From contig NC_084471.1 of the NCBI RefSeq assembly GCF_027409185.1, positions 8,214,535 through 8,278,534 of the forward strand: DNA of 64,000 nucleotides, written 5' to 3'. This document shows, piece by piece, positions 11,560-23,300 of this stretch. Each line of letters begins with the position of its first letter. The stretch's first letter is position 1. This DNA is from Cynocephalus volans. Lineage: Eukaryota; Chordata; Mammalia; Dermoptera; Cynocephalidae. The translations under genes and the position numbers were made by a program. The notes beneath the pieces were generated by a model, which did no database searches, was not told where the DNA came from, and saw only the letters and a program-made list of their open reading frames with translations.

Positions 11560-14070
11560 TCTCATAATACCCCAAATGTACATGTTTCTATTGGAAATCA
11601 CTCATACCAAAAACCAGGAAAATTTCTACTTGAGTGAGAAAAGAATGGACATCAATACCAAGATGACAGAGTTGTTAGAATTATCTGACAAAGGTTTTAA
11701 AGCAGCCATTATAGAAATGCATCAATAAGCAATTATGAATACACTTTAATCAAGAAATACAGTCTCAGCAAAGAAATATCAAATGTAAAGAACAATTTAG
11801 AGTTGAAAAATAACAGGCCAAAAAGACAATGGAGGAGAAAGGAATCAGTGGACTTAAAACAATAGGAACTACCCAATCTGAACAACAGAAAGTAGACTTT
11901 AAAAAAATAAGCTAGGGGCTGGCTGGTTAGCTCAGTTGGTTAGAGCACAGCCTTATAACCCCAAGATTACAGGTTCAGTTCCCCTTACTGGCCAGCCACC
12001 AAAACAAAACAAAAAATCCAAAATAATAATAAGATAACTCAGGGACCTATGGTACCATAATAAAAAAAATTTTTAATTTGTGTCATTGGAATCTCAGAAG
12101 GAGAAAAGAAAGAGGGTGGGGCTGGAAAAGTTGAAGAAATAATGGCTGTAAACTTCCCAGAAATGACAAAATATAAACTTGTAGATATGCTCAATGAAAC
12201 TCAAACAGGATAAGCCCAAAGAAATTCACACTAAAATGCATCATAGTAAACTTCTGAAAATTAAAGACAAGAAAATATCAAAAGCAACAAAACAAGCGAA
12301 GAACAACAAAGATATGGTGTCAAACAATTTGAATGACAACAAATGTCTCAAGTACAGAAGAAAGTGGCACGTTTCAAGGAGTGAAAGAGAACTGTCAATG
12401 GAGAATTCTAAATCCATTGAAGATATCCTTCAGGAATTAAGGGGAATTTCGACATTCTCAGAGAGAAAGCAGAATTTGTTGGCAGAACTACCCTAAAAGA
12501 GTGGCTAAATAAGTTCTCTAAGCATGACGGGGAAGCTAGAAGGAGGTACTTGGAATGTCAGGAAGGAAGGAAGGAAGAGCAACAGAAAGAATAAAACTGG
12601 GTGAATAAAATTCTCTTGAATTTTCTAAATACGGTTGATGGTTGAAGCAAAAATTGTGAAACTAATGTGGTTCTCAATGTATCAGAGACAATGTTTCAAA
12701 ATTTATAAATGGGGAAAACAAATTATGTAAAGAAAGGGAAGGTGTCTACACTTCATGAGAACTGTGTGTATGAACTATGTATGATTGTAAGATGTTGACA
12801 ACAGTAGGCTGTGGTAACGTGTATATAATGTAGTTCTTAGAGCAACCACTAAAAAAGATCAGAAGTACACCCCAAACACTGTAAGTCTAAATAGAATTCT
12901 AAAAGTTCAAATAACCCACAGAAAGGCAGAAGATAGAAAACAAAACAAAAAGTAAAATGGGAGACTTAAGCTCTAACATTTCACTAAGTACATTAAGTAT
13001 AAATGGTCTAAATATATCAATTAAAAGACAGACTGCAAAGTGAATAAAAAATCATGACCTAAATATATGCCGTCTACAAGAAGCTCACTTCAAATATAAT
13101 GATTAGGTAGGTGAAAAGTGAAAGGATGGAAAAATATATATCTTATGAACATTAACCAAAAGAAAGAGGAGTGGCTGTATTAATACCGGGTTTACCAGAC
13201 TTCAGAGCAAAGTTTTCAGGAGTAGAGAGGGACATTATATAATGAAAAAAGGATAAATACACCAAGAAGACATATAAATCTTATAGCATGTGTGACCACA
13301 GTGGAATCAATAATCCCTGGTTTAAAGACTAAAGCTTTCCCTCAAAGATCAGAGACAAGGATGTCTACTTTTACCACTTATATTCAGCACTGTACTAAAG
13401 GTTCTAGCCAGGGGAATCAGGCCAAAAAAAAAAAAAAAAAAAAGGCATCCAACCAGGGAAAAAAGTAAAACTCTCATTTGCAGATGACATGGTCTTGTAT
13501 ATAGAAAATTCTAAGGAATTCACTAAAACAAATATAGTCAGCAAGTTTGCAGGATACAAGATCCTTTCAACTTTCAGTGAAAATTTAAAAATCAAATTTA
13601 GAAAAACAATTCCACTTAGGATAGCATCAAAAGGATAAAATGAATAAATTTAAAAAATCAAGTGCAAACCCTATATTCTGAAAATTACAGAACATTATTG
13701 AAAGAAATTAAAGAGATCCTGAGTAGTCAAAACGGTCTTGAAAGAGAAGAGAGTTGAAATCACATATTTCCTGATTTCAAAATTTACTACAAAGTTACAG
13801 TAATCAAGATGGTGTGGCACTGGCATGAGCGTAAACATAGATCAATGGAATGGAATGGAGAGTCTGGAAATACAGCCTCATATCTGGTCAATTAATTTTT
13901 GACAAGGGTGCCAAGGCAATTCCATGGGAGAGAGTATAGTTAGATGGTGCAGGAATATCTGGATAGCCACAAAAAAATAAGTAAATGGCACAACCTCGTC
14001 AGTATACTAAAAACCATTGAATTATATACTTTAAAAGGGTGAATTTCGTGGTATGTAAATTATATGTCAG
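11560..14070 (+). repeat. old L1 (L1M-type), sense, decayed
   Basis: A-rich sense sequence reads as degraded L1. ORF1-like sequence around 11600-12500 (for example 'gaaataatggctgtaaactt') passes into ORF2-like segments near 13480 ('ctcatttgcagatgacatgg', the RT catalytic region) and 13800. It ends in a typical 3'UTR near 14060. Many stops and frameshifts are present. It is interrupted by a SINE at 11915 and an A-tract at 13423-13443. Confidence 0.65.
11915..12030 (+). repeat. CYN-like monomeric SINE in L1
   Basis: A tRNA-like monomer begins 'ggggctggctggttagctca' and contains 'ggttcagttccccttactgg' and an A-rich tail. It splits the old L1. Confidence 0.8.
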
Positions 14071-14083
14071 TAAAGCTGCTATA

Positions 14084-14179
14084 GGGCTGACCGGTCAGCT
14101 CAGTTGGTTAAAGTGTGGTATTGATAACACCAAGGTCCAGGGTTTGATCCCTGTACTGGCCAGCTGCCCAAAACAAAAG
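14084..14179 (+). repeat. CYN-like monomeric SINE
   Basis: The tRNA-like unit runs from 'gggctgaccggtcagctcag' to 'ccctgtactggccagctgcc' with an A-rich tail. The target duplication aaagctgct(a/g)ta is at 14072-14083 and 14180-14191. Confidence 0.85.
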
Positions 14180-14202
14180 AAAGCTGCTGTAAAATCTTAG
14201 GG

Positions 14203-14253
14203 GCACATCAAGGTCAAGGGTTTGGATCTCCTTACTGGCCAACTGAAAAAAAA
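14203..14253 (+). repeat. SINE 3' fragment
   Basis: The 3' half of the same SINE ('aaggtcaagggtttggatct', then 'ttactggccaactg' and an A-run), truncated at its 5' end. Confidence 0.55.
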
Positions 14254-14254
14254 T

Positions 14255-14740
14255 TTAATGGCTTAAAACAACAAGAATAATTTATTTTTTCACTATTCTG
14301 CACTTTGGGCAGGGCTTGGCAGAGATGGCCCAGCTCTGTAAGATTCCTCCTCCACATGGTGTTGGCCGGAGTCACTGATGCAGCTGCATTTCATTAGTTC
14401 AGCTGGAGCTAAAACATAAGATGCAACTTCATGTGACAGCCACCTCAGCTGGCAGCCTCTCTTCCCCCACGGTCTCTCGTCCTTCAGAAGACTAGGTCGT
14501 GCTGTTTTCGTGGTGGCTGGATCCCAGGAGAGCAGAAGCCATAACCCTAAGTCCTGGGCTTGAAAACCCCAGTACATCGCCTCCATTACATTCTGTTGGT
14601 CAAAGCAAGTCACAAGACGGCCAGATGCAAGAGGAGAAACAAGCTCTACCTCTTGATGGGAGACATGGTAGGCATGTCCAGGGATGAGAAGAATTGTTGG
14701 TGGCCATCCTTGGAAAAAACCTACCACAGAGGTCATTTGA
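14255..14740. repeat. old interspersed repeat, family not assigned
   Basis: It opens with 'ggcttaaaacaacaagaataatttattt' in pieces and closes with 'cctaccaca'. This architecture is familiar from an ancient mammalian repeat, but I cannot name the family with confidence. No coding content was seen. Confidence 0.35.
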
Positions 14741-14744
14741 AGCT

Positions 14745-15167
14745 GAAATAATAGAACTTTTGCTTCCTGCAATAAAGAGAACTAAGTAATCTGGAAAACC
14801 CTCTCCTTACAAAACACCTAGAGATTGTTCACATAACAGATAACTTTCCTTTCACAGCTGTGCACGTGTGAAAATAAGGATTTTCTCCAGGTACAAAAAT
14901 GAAACTAGATACTGGAATGTTAAGTTAGCAGTGAAGCTATAGCTACCCTAAAGGTATTTCTTGATCACAAGAACTTAAATACTGGATTTCAAAGGCTGAA
15001 GAGGGGACAGGAGACCAGGCTGTGAGCCTACACTAGGTGGAGTGCTGGAACTTAGAGCCATGCACCAGCCTCCCTTAGTGGTGTTTCCTGGGATCACTAC
15101 CAAATAAACTACTTTCACCGGAGTCCTTGTCCCAAGGTCTGCTCCTGGGAGAACCCACTCTAAAACA
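14745..15167 (+). repeat. ERVL-type long terminal repeat (5' LTR of a provirus remnant)
   Basis: The segment has an AATAAA at 15103-15108 and ends in 'ctaaaaca', directly before a tRNA-Leu-type primer binding site at 15169-15180. That order (LTR end, short gap, primer binding site) marks a 5' LTR in the plus orientation. The left boundary is uncertain. Confidence 0.5.
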
Positions 15168-15168
15168 G

Positions 15169-15186
15169 TTGGTACCAGAAGGAGTC
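15169..15186 (+). other. retroviral primer binding site, tRNA-Leu type
   Basis: The sequence ttggtaccagaaggag lies just inside the LTR end. ERVL and MaLR elements are known for a TGGTACCAG primer binding site complementary to the tRNA-Leu 3' end. No intact viral gene follows. Confidence 0.55.
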
Positions 15187-15299
15187 CTAAGAAATAATAG
15201 ATCCTCAGAATTGGATTCTAGAATTGGGAGACCTGCCAGGCAGGTGGCAACAAACACCCAGTTACTGATGGTAACTGGGGTGGGGTGGGGTGGTGGGTT

Positions 15300-15800
15300 A
15301 AAGATGGCTGCAAATTATCTGGCACTCCTCCCTTCAAGAGGCAGGGTCTGTGCCCCTCGTGAATCCAAGTAGGCTCTGTTACTACTTTGGCCAAGTGTGA
15401 CTTGCCTATTTCTGTGCCCATGCTTTCAAAGATTGCCAGCTTCCCCATGTCCTGCTCCTAGAATACTCTCTGGGAGCTTGAGCCACCATGTTAGAAGTTG
15501 GCTGCTGAGACCACATAGTGGGAAAGCCATGGGTAGGCGCTCTAGGTGACAGTCTCACCTGAGCCCAGCCATCCTTGCTAAGATGCCAAATATGTGAGTC
15601 AAGCTGACTGGGACCTTTCAGACCAGCCCATATGCCAGCTGAATACCACCGAGTGACCTCAGTCAGTGCCACATGGAGCAATGGAACATTCTAGCTGAGC
15701 CTTGCCCAAGTCTTGACCCATGAAATCCTAAGATAAAAAAAATGGTTATTGTTTTATGCAGTTAAGTTTGGATCAATTTGTTACAGAGCAGCAGATAGCT
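15300..15800 (+). repeat. MLT1-type (MaLR) LTR
   Basis: The segment ends with 'ggttattgttttatgcagtt' and 'tttgttacagagcagcagat', the typical MLT1 3' end. It lies within the provirus remnant and was probably a separate later insertion. Assignment is by eye. Confidence 0.5.
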
Positions 15801-17880
15801 GGGACATGTGGAAATAATACCTGGCTTGCTGAGTCATCACAATTACTAAGACTCATCTCTTCTGCACTGGAATGGGTGCAGTGGAAAAGTGGGTGCACTG
15901 GCTCAGGCATCTCTAACATTTGAGATACATGGGGCAATGGTAAGCATAAAGAATGCAGAGTTGGTTGTTAGGTGGCATCAATGTGCTGGAGGAAGAAAAT
16001 AACAGGTTCGAGACAGCCATTTATCAACTCAGCCCAGGGTGAAATCCAGGAGGGGTTTCCAGAGCAGGGTTAAGACCCTCCTGCAGCCAGAGGGCAGCCT
16101 GTGCTGGTGGAGGCCCAGGACCTGACTGAGAATGGTGGAGTTCTAAAGCAGGCCAAATAGACAGCCTGCCAAGTCCTGTGCTCAAGTCAAGGGAACAGAA
16201 GGGAAGGAGTGGGACACTACCACCTGGGATGGGGACATCTCAGTAGATGGGCTCAAGGTTCTTGAACCCTAGATTCCTGTGAACCCTGTCAGTCCGCAGA
16301 AGTCACCCATTCTCCCTTGCTGGAGGATAGCAGCCTCGTCTTACCTGGAGACCTTGCAAAGACCCTCCAAAGGCAGATGCATTGAACTTTCCGTCCTCAA
16401 GATCTGCCCCCAGTTTCCCTCTTTGCTTCTAGACTGGTAAATAGATCAAGTCTCCCAGGCCCAACTGAGGAAGTCATGTCCCTGCTACGGGAGGAAAGAG
16501 ATTGTACACCAAAATTGCTGCAGAGGCTGGTCAACGTGTACCAGCAGGATCCCCAAGAATGGATCCTGGAGGGTGCTGACATGGAGGTTGTAGAATATTA
16601 GGTTAGGTAAGGAGAGTTTATGCACGTGGAGCCGCTCCTGCAATTTGGGAGTGATGTTTTGGCAAGGATGAGTCCTGGTATGCCACTGAGATGGCTCCTT
16701 GAAGCAGGAAAGAAATGGTGGCCCCCAGTAAATGAGAGGGAGGTAACAGGATGATCTTGGCAGGGTATTGAGAAGGGGCCAAAAGGCTCAGAGAGGTGGC
16801 CGTGCCAACATAGATTATGTAAGACCAGAGAAGCCAGCTGGCTGTGCTCCAGAAGGGCCCACCAGAGGCTGCCTTCACTCAAGCAGTAATGAATGCACAA
16901 GTCGGGCACTGGCATCCCTGGGAGCTCAGCGTGGCTGTCCTCTAGGTCAGGGTTGAATGGGGCAGATACTGCCTTAGAGCTGGGTTCCAGGGGTCAGCAG
17001 GGATGACAGGTGCAGTAGATTGACTTACGTTCCCCCCCCCCAAACTTACTGAAGCTTGCATTATATCCCCCACACTAGAAACTTGGCCCCCTCTGTGACT
17101 GTTAAGAGGGTGGGAAATCCTATTATGGTAATTGAAAGGTGGAGCCTCGAATAGGTGATTGGATTGTAGGACCAGGCAATACTGAGTGGATTAGAAATGG
17201 TGGTCAGGGGCATGGTTCTGAGGGCTTTAAAAGAACAGAGAGGAGAGTCTGTCTGGCTTCACATTCCACCATCTTGCAATGTGAGACCCCTGGGTCACTG
17301 TCGCCACCACCAGATGGACTTTGGACTTCCCAGCCTTAGAAACTGTAAGCAGTAAATTTTGTTTTCTTATAAATCACCCAGTTCCACGTATTTTGTTATA
17401 AGCAACACAAAATGGACTAATACAACAGGATTCCAGAAAGCAGAGGTTCAGTTGATGTATTTGTCAGAACAGGAGCAAGGCCAGAGTGACAGCCAGGAGG
17501 CTTGGGCCCTCTGGGTTCTGTGCTGATGTCTAGAAGACCATGGTATTTATTCCCAGAGACCGTGGCTACCATGATATCACCTGACTGCTGTAATCAAAGA
17601 AAGATTGAAAGCAAGTGACAGGATGCTGATGCCAGCTGTTAATGGAAGAATCTCAATCCCTCAGCCAGTTTCAAGGCCTAAGCCAGTCCTCAGACCCAGA
17701 GGTCACTGACTGAAAGAGGGGCTGAGTTCCCTTGAGAAGAATCCCATAATGCCACAGAAAATATTTGCAGTAGTAATTCCCCAATCCTTCCCCAAAGGGA
17801 CCAACAGCCATTTCCAATAAGCAACCGTACACTGGGAAACTCTTCCCTAGAGATTTCAAGGGCTTTTGGGTACATGGTCT
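15801..17880 (+). repeat. ERVL/MaLR-type internal remnant (excluding the LTR at 17010-17426)
   Basis: Sequence between the primer binding site and 17.9 kb has no long open frame and resembles decayed internal sequence of an ERVL-class element by context. No gag or pol domain was recognised with confidence. It is broken by two LTR insertions. It could instead be unique intergenic DNA. Confidence 0.3.
17010..17426 (+). repeat. MaLR-type solo LTR
   Basis: The element starts 'tgcagtagattgacttacgt', contains 'ggtggtcaggggcatggttc', 'ccaccatcttgcaatgtgag' and 'atggactttggacttcccag', and ends 'atggactaatacaaca'. Its layout and motifs match the copy at 36284-36670. A segment near 17263-17341 is also found in the 5'UTR of the full-length L1. 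Confidence 0.7.
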
Positions 17881-17999
17881 GAGTGGACCTCTAGAGGCCA
17901 GATCAGTGGAGTCTTTGGACTTCCTCTCCTCTCTACACTCACTCTCTCAGTGATCACACTCTCTCTCATAGCTTGCAATAGAATCTATATACATTGCCA

Positions 18000-18765
18000 G
18001 CTCCCAGGTGAATTTCCCCAGGCCAGACGTCTCCTCTGATCTTTAATCTCATCTCTATCTGCCCATCTGACGTCTCTCCTGAGATGTCTAGTAGACATCT
18101 CAATGGTGGGTGGCCTACAGTGAACTCCTGATCTCCTGGCTCTTCCCCATCCCAAGATGCTTCTGCAGCCTTCTCATCTCAGCAAATGGTAACACCATCC
18201 TTTAGTTGCTCAGACCAAAAACCTAGCAATCATCCTGGATTTCTCTCTTTCTCTCACATTACATATCCAATCTGTCAGCAAAAACCTATTAGAATTCTTC
18301 AAAAGAGACCCAGAATCCCACCACCTCTCACCATCACCACCGCCACTTCCTTGGCCACCAAGCTATCATCTTTCCTCTGGATTACTGCAATTGTGTCCGA
18401 AACCATCTCCTGGCTGCTGCCCTGCCCTCCCACAGTCTAACTGCAACACAGCAGCCAAATGACCCCGTTGGCACACCACTCCTCTCTACTCAAATTCCCA
18501 CAGCAGCCTCCTCTACACCCAGAATAAGGTCAGGGTGCTTCCAGGCAGCTGCCGATCTTACAGGATCTGCCACGTCCCTACCCCCTCGCTGGTGCTTCCT
18601 CTGGTTCACTGTGGTCCAGCCGCACAGGTTTCCTGGCTGGCAGGCGCCAGCCTTGGGAGCCATTTCCATTCCCTCTTCTCCCCCAAACACCTGAACGTTT
18701 TGCTCCCTTGTTTCCTTCAAGTGTTTGTTCAAAATGTCTCTTCAGCAAGGCCTTGACTTTATTTA
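18000..18765 (+). repeat. L2 LINE fragment
   Basis: C/T-rich sequence with the typical L2 3'-region order ('ctccttcaagtgtttgttca' preceded by hydrophobic-coding blocks, then 'cagcaaggccttgac'). All frames are broken. It is the target into which the BANF1 retrocopy inserted. Confidence 0.5.
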
Positions 18766-18778
18766 AAATTGCCATATT

Positions 18779-19490
18779 GGTGGCAGGAGGAGCCTTACGG
18801 GAACTAGAGTTGCTGGTTGAGCTTGATCAAGATGACAACCTCCCCAAAGCACTGAGACTTGTTCGCAGAGCCCATGGGGGGAAAGCCAGTGGGGAGCCTG
18901 GCCGGGATTGGTGAAATCCTGGGCAAGAAACTGGAGGAAAGAGGCTTTGACAAGGCCTGTGTGGTCCTTGGCCAGTTTCTGGTGCTAAAGAAAGATGAAG
19001 ACCTCTTCTGGGAATGGCTGAAGGACAGGTGTGGCCCTCATGCCAGGCAGTCCCGGGACTGCTCTGGGTGCCTCCGAGAGTGGTGCGATGCCTTCTTGTG
19101 ATGCTGTCTAGGGTGCCGTCAATCCCCAGCCCCAGCACTGAGTTTGCAGTTGAGTGGGGACTCCTCCCCTGTCCTCTACAAAAGAACCGATTGCTGCTGT
19201 TGTGCTCACCTCCTACGTACTGCAGGGTCTGTGGGGAGTTCTCTCCCACTGCCATTTCAACTCTTTTTGAATTCTTGCTCTTGCATGTATTTCCCTTCCT
19301 TCTCCTTACGCTGCTAGTTCTTGGTGACAATTACCAGCTTTCCTGAGTGGATTCCTGGCCCTTCCTTCACTGCTATCCTCACCTCTGGTCTGTTTGGTGC
19401 CATTTGGCTCCCTTTTGGCAGAACAGTCGCTGTCCTTGTAAAGTTTTTTAGATTAATAAAGTCAGTGGCCTTCAAAGAAAAAAAAAAAAG
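18779..19490 (+). pseudogene. BANF1P: BANF1 processed pseudogene (barrier-to-autointegration factor retrocopy)
   Basis: An intronless copy of the BANF1 mRNA. The coding part is 18832-19101: the ATG at 18832 is in the expected context (atcaagATGacaacc), and 90 codons reach the natural TGA at 19099-19101, with the length of the parent (89 residues) preserved exactly. Codon 8 is TGA at 18853-18855 where the parent has arginine, a C-to-T change at a CpG. The rest stays open, including the [33 protein letters not shown] and [10 protein letters not shown] regions, with about a dozen substitutions. The 3'UTR follows the parent, with AATAAA at 19455-19460 and an A-run at 19478-19489. A short target duplication around ttgccat lies at about 18769 and 19491. 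BAF itself is a chromatin-bridging, LEM-domain-binding protein of the nuclear lamina. This copy should be non-functional unless translation starts at a downstream codon. Confidence 0.92.
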
Positions 19491-19729
19491 TTGCCATTTC
19501 TTCCCTCCCCCCTCCCCAGCCCCCTTCATTTTTCTTCTTAGCAGTTTCCACTAACGCATATACATTATGTTTTCCTTCTTTATGTGTTTATTGTTTCTTT
19601 CCCTAGTTAGAATATAGAAGGGAAGGCTGGACATCGCTCCACCTCTGCAGTCCCAGCGCTCAGGACAGCGCCTGCAGCACTCGCTGCTGCTGGAGGGAGG
19701 GAGGGAGTGAGGACAAGTGGAGATCGCAC

Positions 19730-20300
19730 CCGTGAGCGGCCGGGTCGACCCCAATCACTCCGCATCCGCGCGCTGACTTTACTCTGAGCAAAGGGCGGCG
19801 GGGCTGGCGAGGCGGGCCTGGGACGAGAGGGCGGGGCCCTCGCGCGGCGCCGACGTCATGGAAACGCGCTCGCTCTCGGCGCCGAACTACAACTCCCAGC
19901 GGCCCCGCGCTTCCGGTCGGCAAGATGGGGGCTCGCAGGAGGAAGCGTGCGGCGCGGGACCCTAAGGAGGGCATCCCGAGCCCGCCCGGCTACTCAGGTG
20001 AGGGGCTTCGGGACGCTGTGTCCGGGGGTGGCCGGGAAGTGGCTCGGAGGTTGGCGGTGCCCGGAGACTCCCAGGAGCAGCCGCGCGGTTGGGGTGAGCC
20101 CCGGCGGTCCCTGGCCCTGGCCCAGGCAGGTCGTGAGGCCCTGGGGACCCAAAGCCCCGCTCGGTGTCCTCCTCTCGTCTGTCTGCACTCGGGGCGAGCC
20201 CATCCTCTTGTCGTCACTTGTTCGCAGTTCCTAGTTCAGCCCCCGTCAGCTCTCACGGGGGTGTTAGGTCCCCGCTTGTTGGTTCCCCTCCCCCTGCATT
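19730..20300 (+). promoter_or_regulatory. RRP7A: RRP7A CpG-island promoter
   Basis: A CpG-dense block spans the first exon. Just upstream of the ATG lie a GC box (19829-19838), a CRE-like gacgtcat (19852-19859), a ZNF143/THAP11-type aactacaactcccagc (19885-19900), an ETS-type cttccgg (19910-19916) and a YY1-like caagatggg overlapping the start codon. No TATA box is visible. This combination is typical of broad, constitutive promoters of ribosome-biogenesis genes. Confidence 0.75.
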
Positions 20301-23300
20301 CTGTTCTCCACCCGGGCGCCAGAATGTTCTTTGAGATCATGTCTCACGCCCACCGATACCCCCACACACCCACTGAACCCCTCCAGTGGCTTTACAAAGT
20401 AGCACTTAAAACAACACCCAGACGGTTGGGAAGAAATGCAGAAGTAACTTTGTCATAAGCCTGTCTGTCCTTGAAGTAATGTTTTGTCTTTGAAACAATG
20501 TTTGCTTGTTGCCCTGGTCTGGCCTCTAATCACCGCTGGCATTTTTGGCTTCTGTAGCTTGCTTAGCTGCCTAGACCACTTGAATGCCGAGAGAGCAAAA
20601 CCTAAAACCTGGAGAAGTTTGCCTAGATAAGCCCTGTGGGACCTGGGCTCGGGGTCCAGACGTTTCGGGCGTTAGTCTGTCTGGACTCGTTAGCGTAATA
20701 AACTCCGGCCTCTCCAGCCTCCCGAGTGTTCGACGCCTCCTTGCTCGGTCCGATTCACAGCAAGACTTCTTTCCTGCACGACCCACGTGTTCTGGCCCCT
20801 ACAGCTCTGTCTTTCTCTTCCCCTGACGCCAACACGTTCTTTCCACCCTCCGGGCTCTTGGGCTTGCTGTGCCCTCTTCCTCAGACAGCTGTGTCCCTGA
20901 CTTGCACTGTGTCATTCTGGTCTGAGCGTTAATGTTGCTTCTTCAGAGAGGCTGTCCCTGATGGCCAGTTGAAAGAGGCCTCTGCCACCCGGTCACCGTG
21001 AACTTCACTCTGTATGTTTCTTTCACGTTTCATACAAGCTTGTTACATGCTTACTTGTTCATCGTCTTCTCCCACTACGTTGTGAGCTTCCTGAGTGTGG
21101 GCACTGCAACCATATCCCCACTGTACTCTGAAAAAGGTGGTGAGAAAAACAGAAAACAGTCCCTAGCTTTAGGAAGATTAAAATTTATGGAAATGCCAGT
21201 GATTCACAAAGAATCCCACCAAGGTAGACTGACAGACTGTTAGAGAAGCTATGAAGGCACAGAGCCGGTGGGTCTGACCCAGCCTGAGGTGTTGGGGGTG
21301 ATGATAAGGCGCTCCTAAGGAGGTGAAGTTGGAGCTAAAGCCCGGAGAACGGGTGGAGAGAACAGGGTGTGTGAGGCCCTGGCTTGTTGGAAGAACAGAA
21401 TCCAGAGCGGTGGGAGGAGGATGGTGTGAGAAGAGGCCGCAGTGGCAGACTGGGTCACGTAGGGATTTGGTGTTTCTCCCACGAGCAGCAGGGTTTGAGC
21501 TTCCTTCTCATCATGCTCCCCACCTGTCATAATTGCCCCTTTACACTCTCTCTCCTCCACCAGCTTGGGAGCCCCTTGGTTCACTCTCACAGCCTGCACT
21601 GGCTCTGCCTGGGGCAGAGTGCAGAGGGTGAGGGGCCCAGTGTCAGTGAAGGATGGATGGACAGATGGACAGACAGATGGGACTAGAAGGGACATGGAGA
21701 AAGGAAATTGTTTGAATGCCTAGTTGGCCTCAGTGCAGGGGAGCCTGAATGTGACTCCAAGGCCGTCCCATTTCCCTTCCAGCCATTCCGATCAAGTTCT
21801 CTGAAAAGCAGCAGGCTTCCCATTACCTCTACGTGAGAGAACACAGAGTTCGAGAAGGCACCAAGTCTACCTGGCCTCAGAAGCGTACCCTTTTTGTCCT
21901 CAATGTGCCCCCATATTGCACGGAGGTGAGCGTCCAGGAGATGACCTGTGGGCTCAGGGATGGGGGTCCCATGGCCCCACCAAGTCCTTACTGGTGAGAG
22001 GGAGAGCTAATGGGAACCCCGGGGGAGGGTGTCAAGAGGACTGCTTTTCTCTCTTGTGACGGGAAATTGGGTTTTTAAAGATGTTTTTAAAAATATAATT
22101 TTAAGTATCCTAAAGCTTTTTTATTACCCAGAATTGTTTGAATTACATGTTGTTTTCTTCCTGATTAGAGAAACAATATATGTCCGTAGAAAAAAAATAG
22201 CAAAAGTATAAGAAAAATTTAAAAATTATCTCTAATTCTACTGTCCAGACACATCTCTTAACTGTTTTTTCACAGAAACTATTAAATTTAGTATTATGTA
22301 AATTTACAGGAGAGACTAAGGGAACTGCCGGATTTTTAGTTGCCTTTTTTTTTTCCCCCAAAGAAATACTAATTTCTAAAAGATTCCTCTAAAGTTAAAA
22401 AGAGAGAAAGAAAGATGTGGGGGCTGGCTGTTTAGCTCAGTTATTAGAGTGTGGTGTTACAACACCAAGGTCAAGGGTTCAAATCCCCATACCAGCCAGC
22501 TGCAAAAAAAAAAAAAATTTTTTTTTTCTAAACTGTAAATCACTATAGAAATGTGTTGTTGAAACCCTGAAAGGGGGCCGGCCCGTGGCTCACTCGGGAG
22601 AGTGTGGTGCTGAGAACACCAAGGCCCCGGGTTCGGATCCCATATACAGATGGCCGGTTCGCTCACTGGCTGAGCGTGGTGCTCACAACACCAAGTCAAG
22701 GGTTAAGATCCCCTTACCGGTCATCTTTTAAAAAAAAAAAAAAAAAAAAGAGAAACCCTGAAAGGAATCACATTTCCAAAGGTGGATGTGTAGAACAGGC
22801 CGGTTAGCTCACTTGGTTAGATAAATAAATAGAGAAAGAAGACATGTTAAGAAGAGAGGGTGTCCTTTTTAGCCTTTATTGAGGTGCAGCGGGTATAGAG
22901 AAGGGCCCAGGTCGTAGGTGCACAGCCAGCTGGATCACAAACTGAACATACTTGTATAATCAGCACGCCGGTGGAGAAACATCACTGCACCCCAGAAACC
23001 CCCTCATGCCCCCCATCATCCTGATTCTAACAGGGTAGATTTAATGCTCCATTTCTGATTCAGTTGTTTTATAAAATCAGAATAACACCCCAAAATGTCC
23101 CCACCTATCTTGTATTAGGGAGAGTGGGAATGTCAACCTCTGCTGTCCACGGGGAACAGGTCAGAGGACGTGGCGTCCCCAGGTTCTTGGGGTTCGGCAG
23201 ATGTGGGTTCCAAGTCCTTCAGGGGCTCGGGTCCCCTGGCAGTGCCTCCTGGAGAGGAGGGAGGCTGGCTCCAGGGAATACCGTACAGACGCTCACATCT

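Noticed and set aside
22419-22517. Possible tRNA genes (A/B-box-like sequences at many sites)
   Set aside because: These are tRNA-derived SINEs with tails and target duplications. They lack a foldable intact tRNA with a proper anticodon arm.
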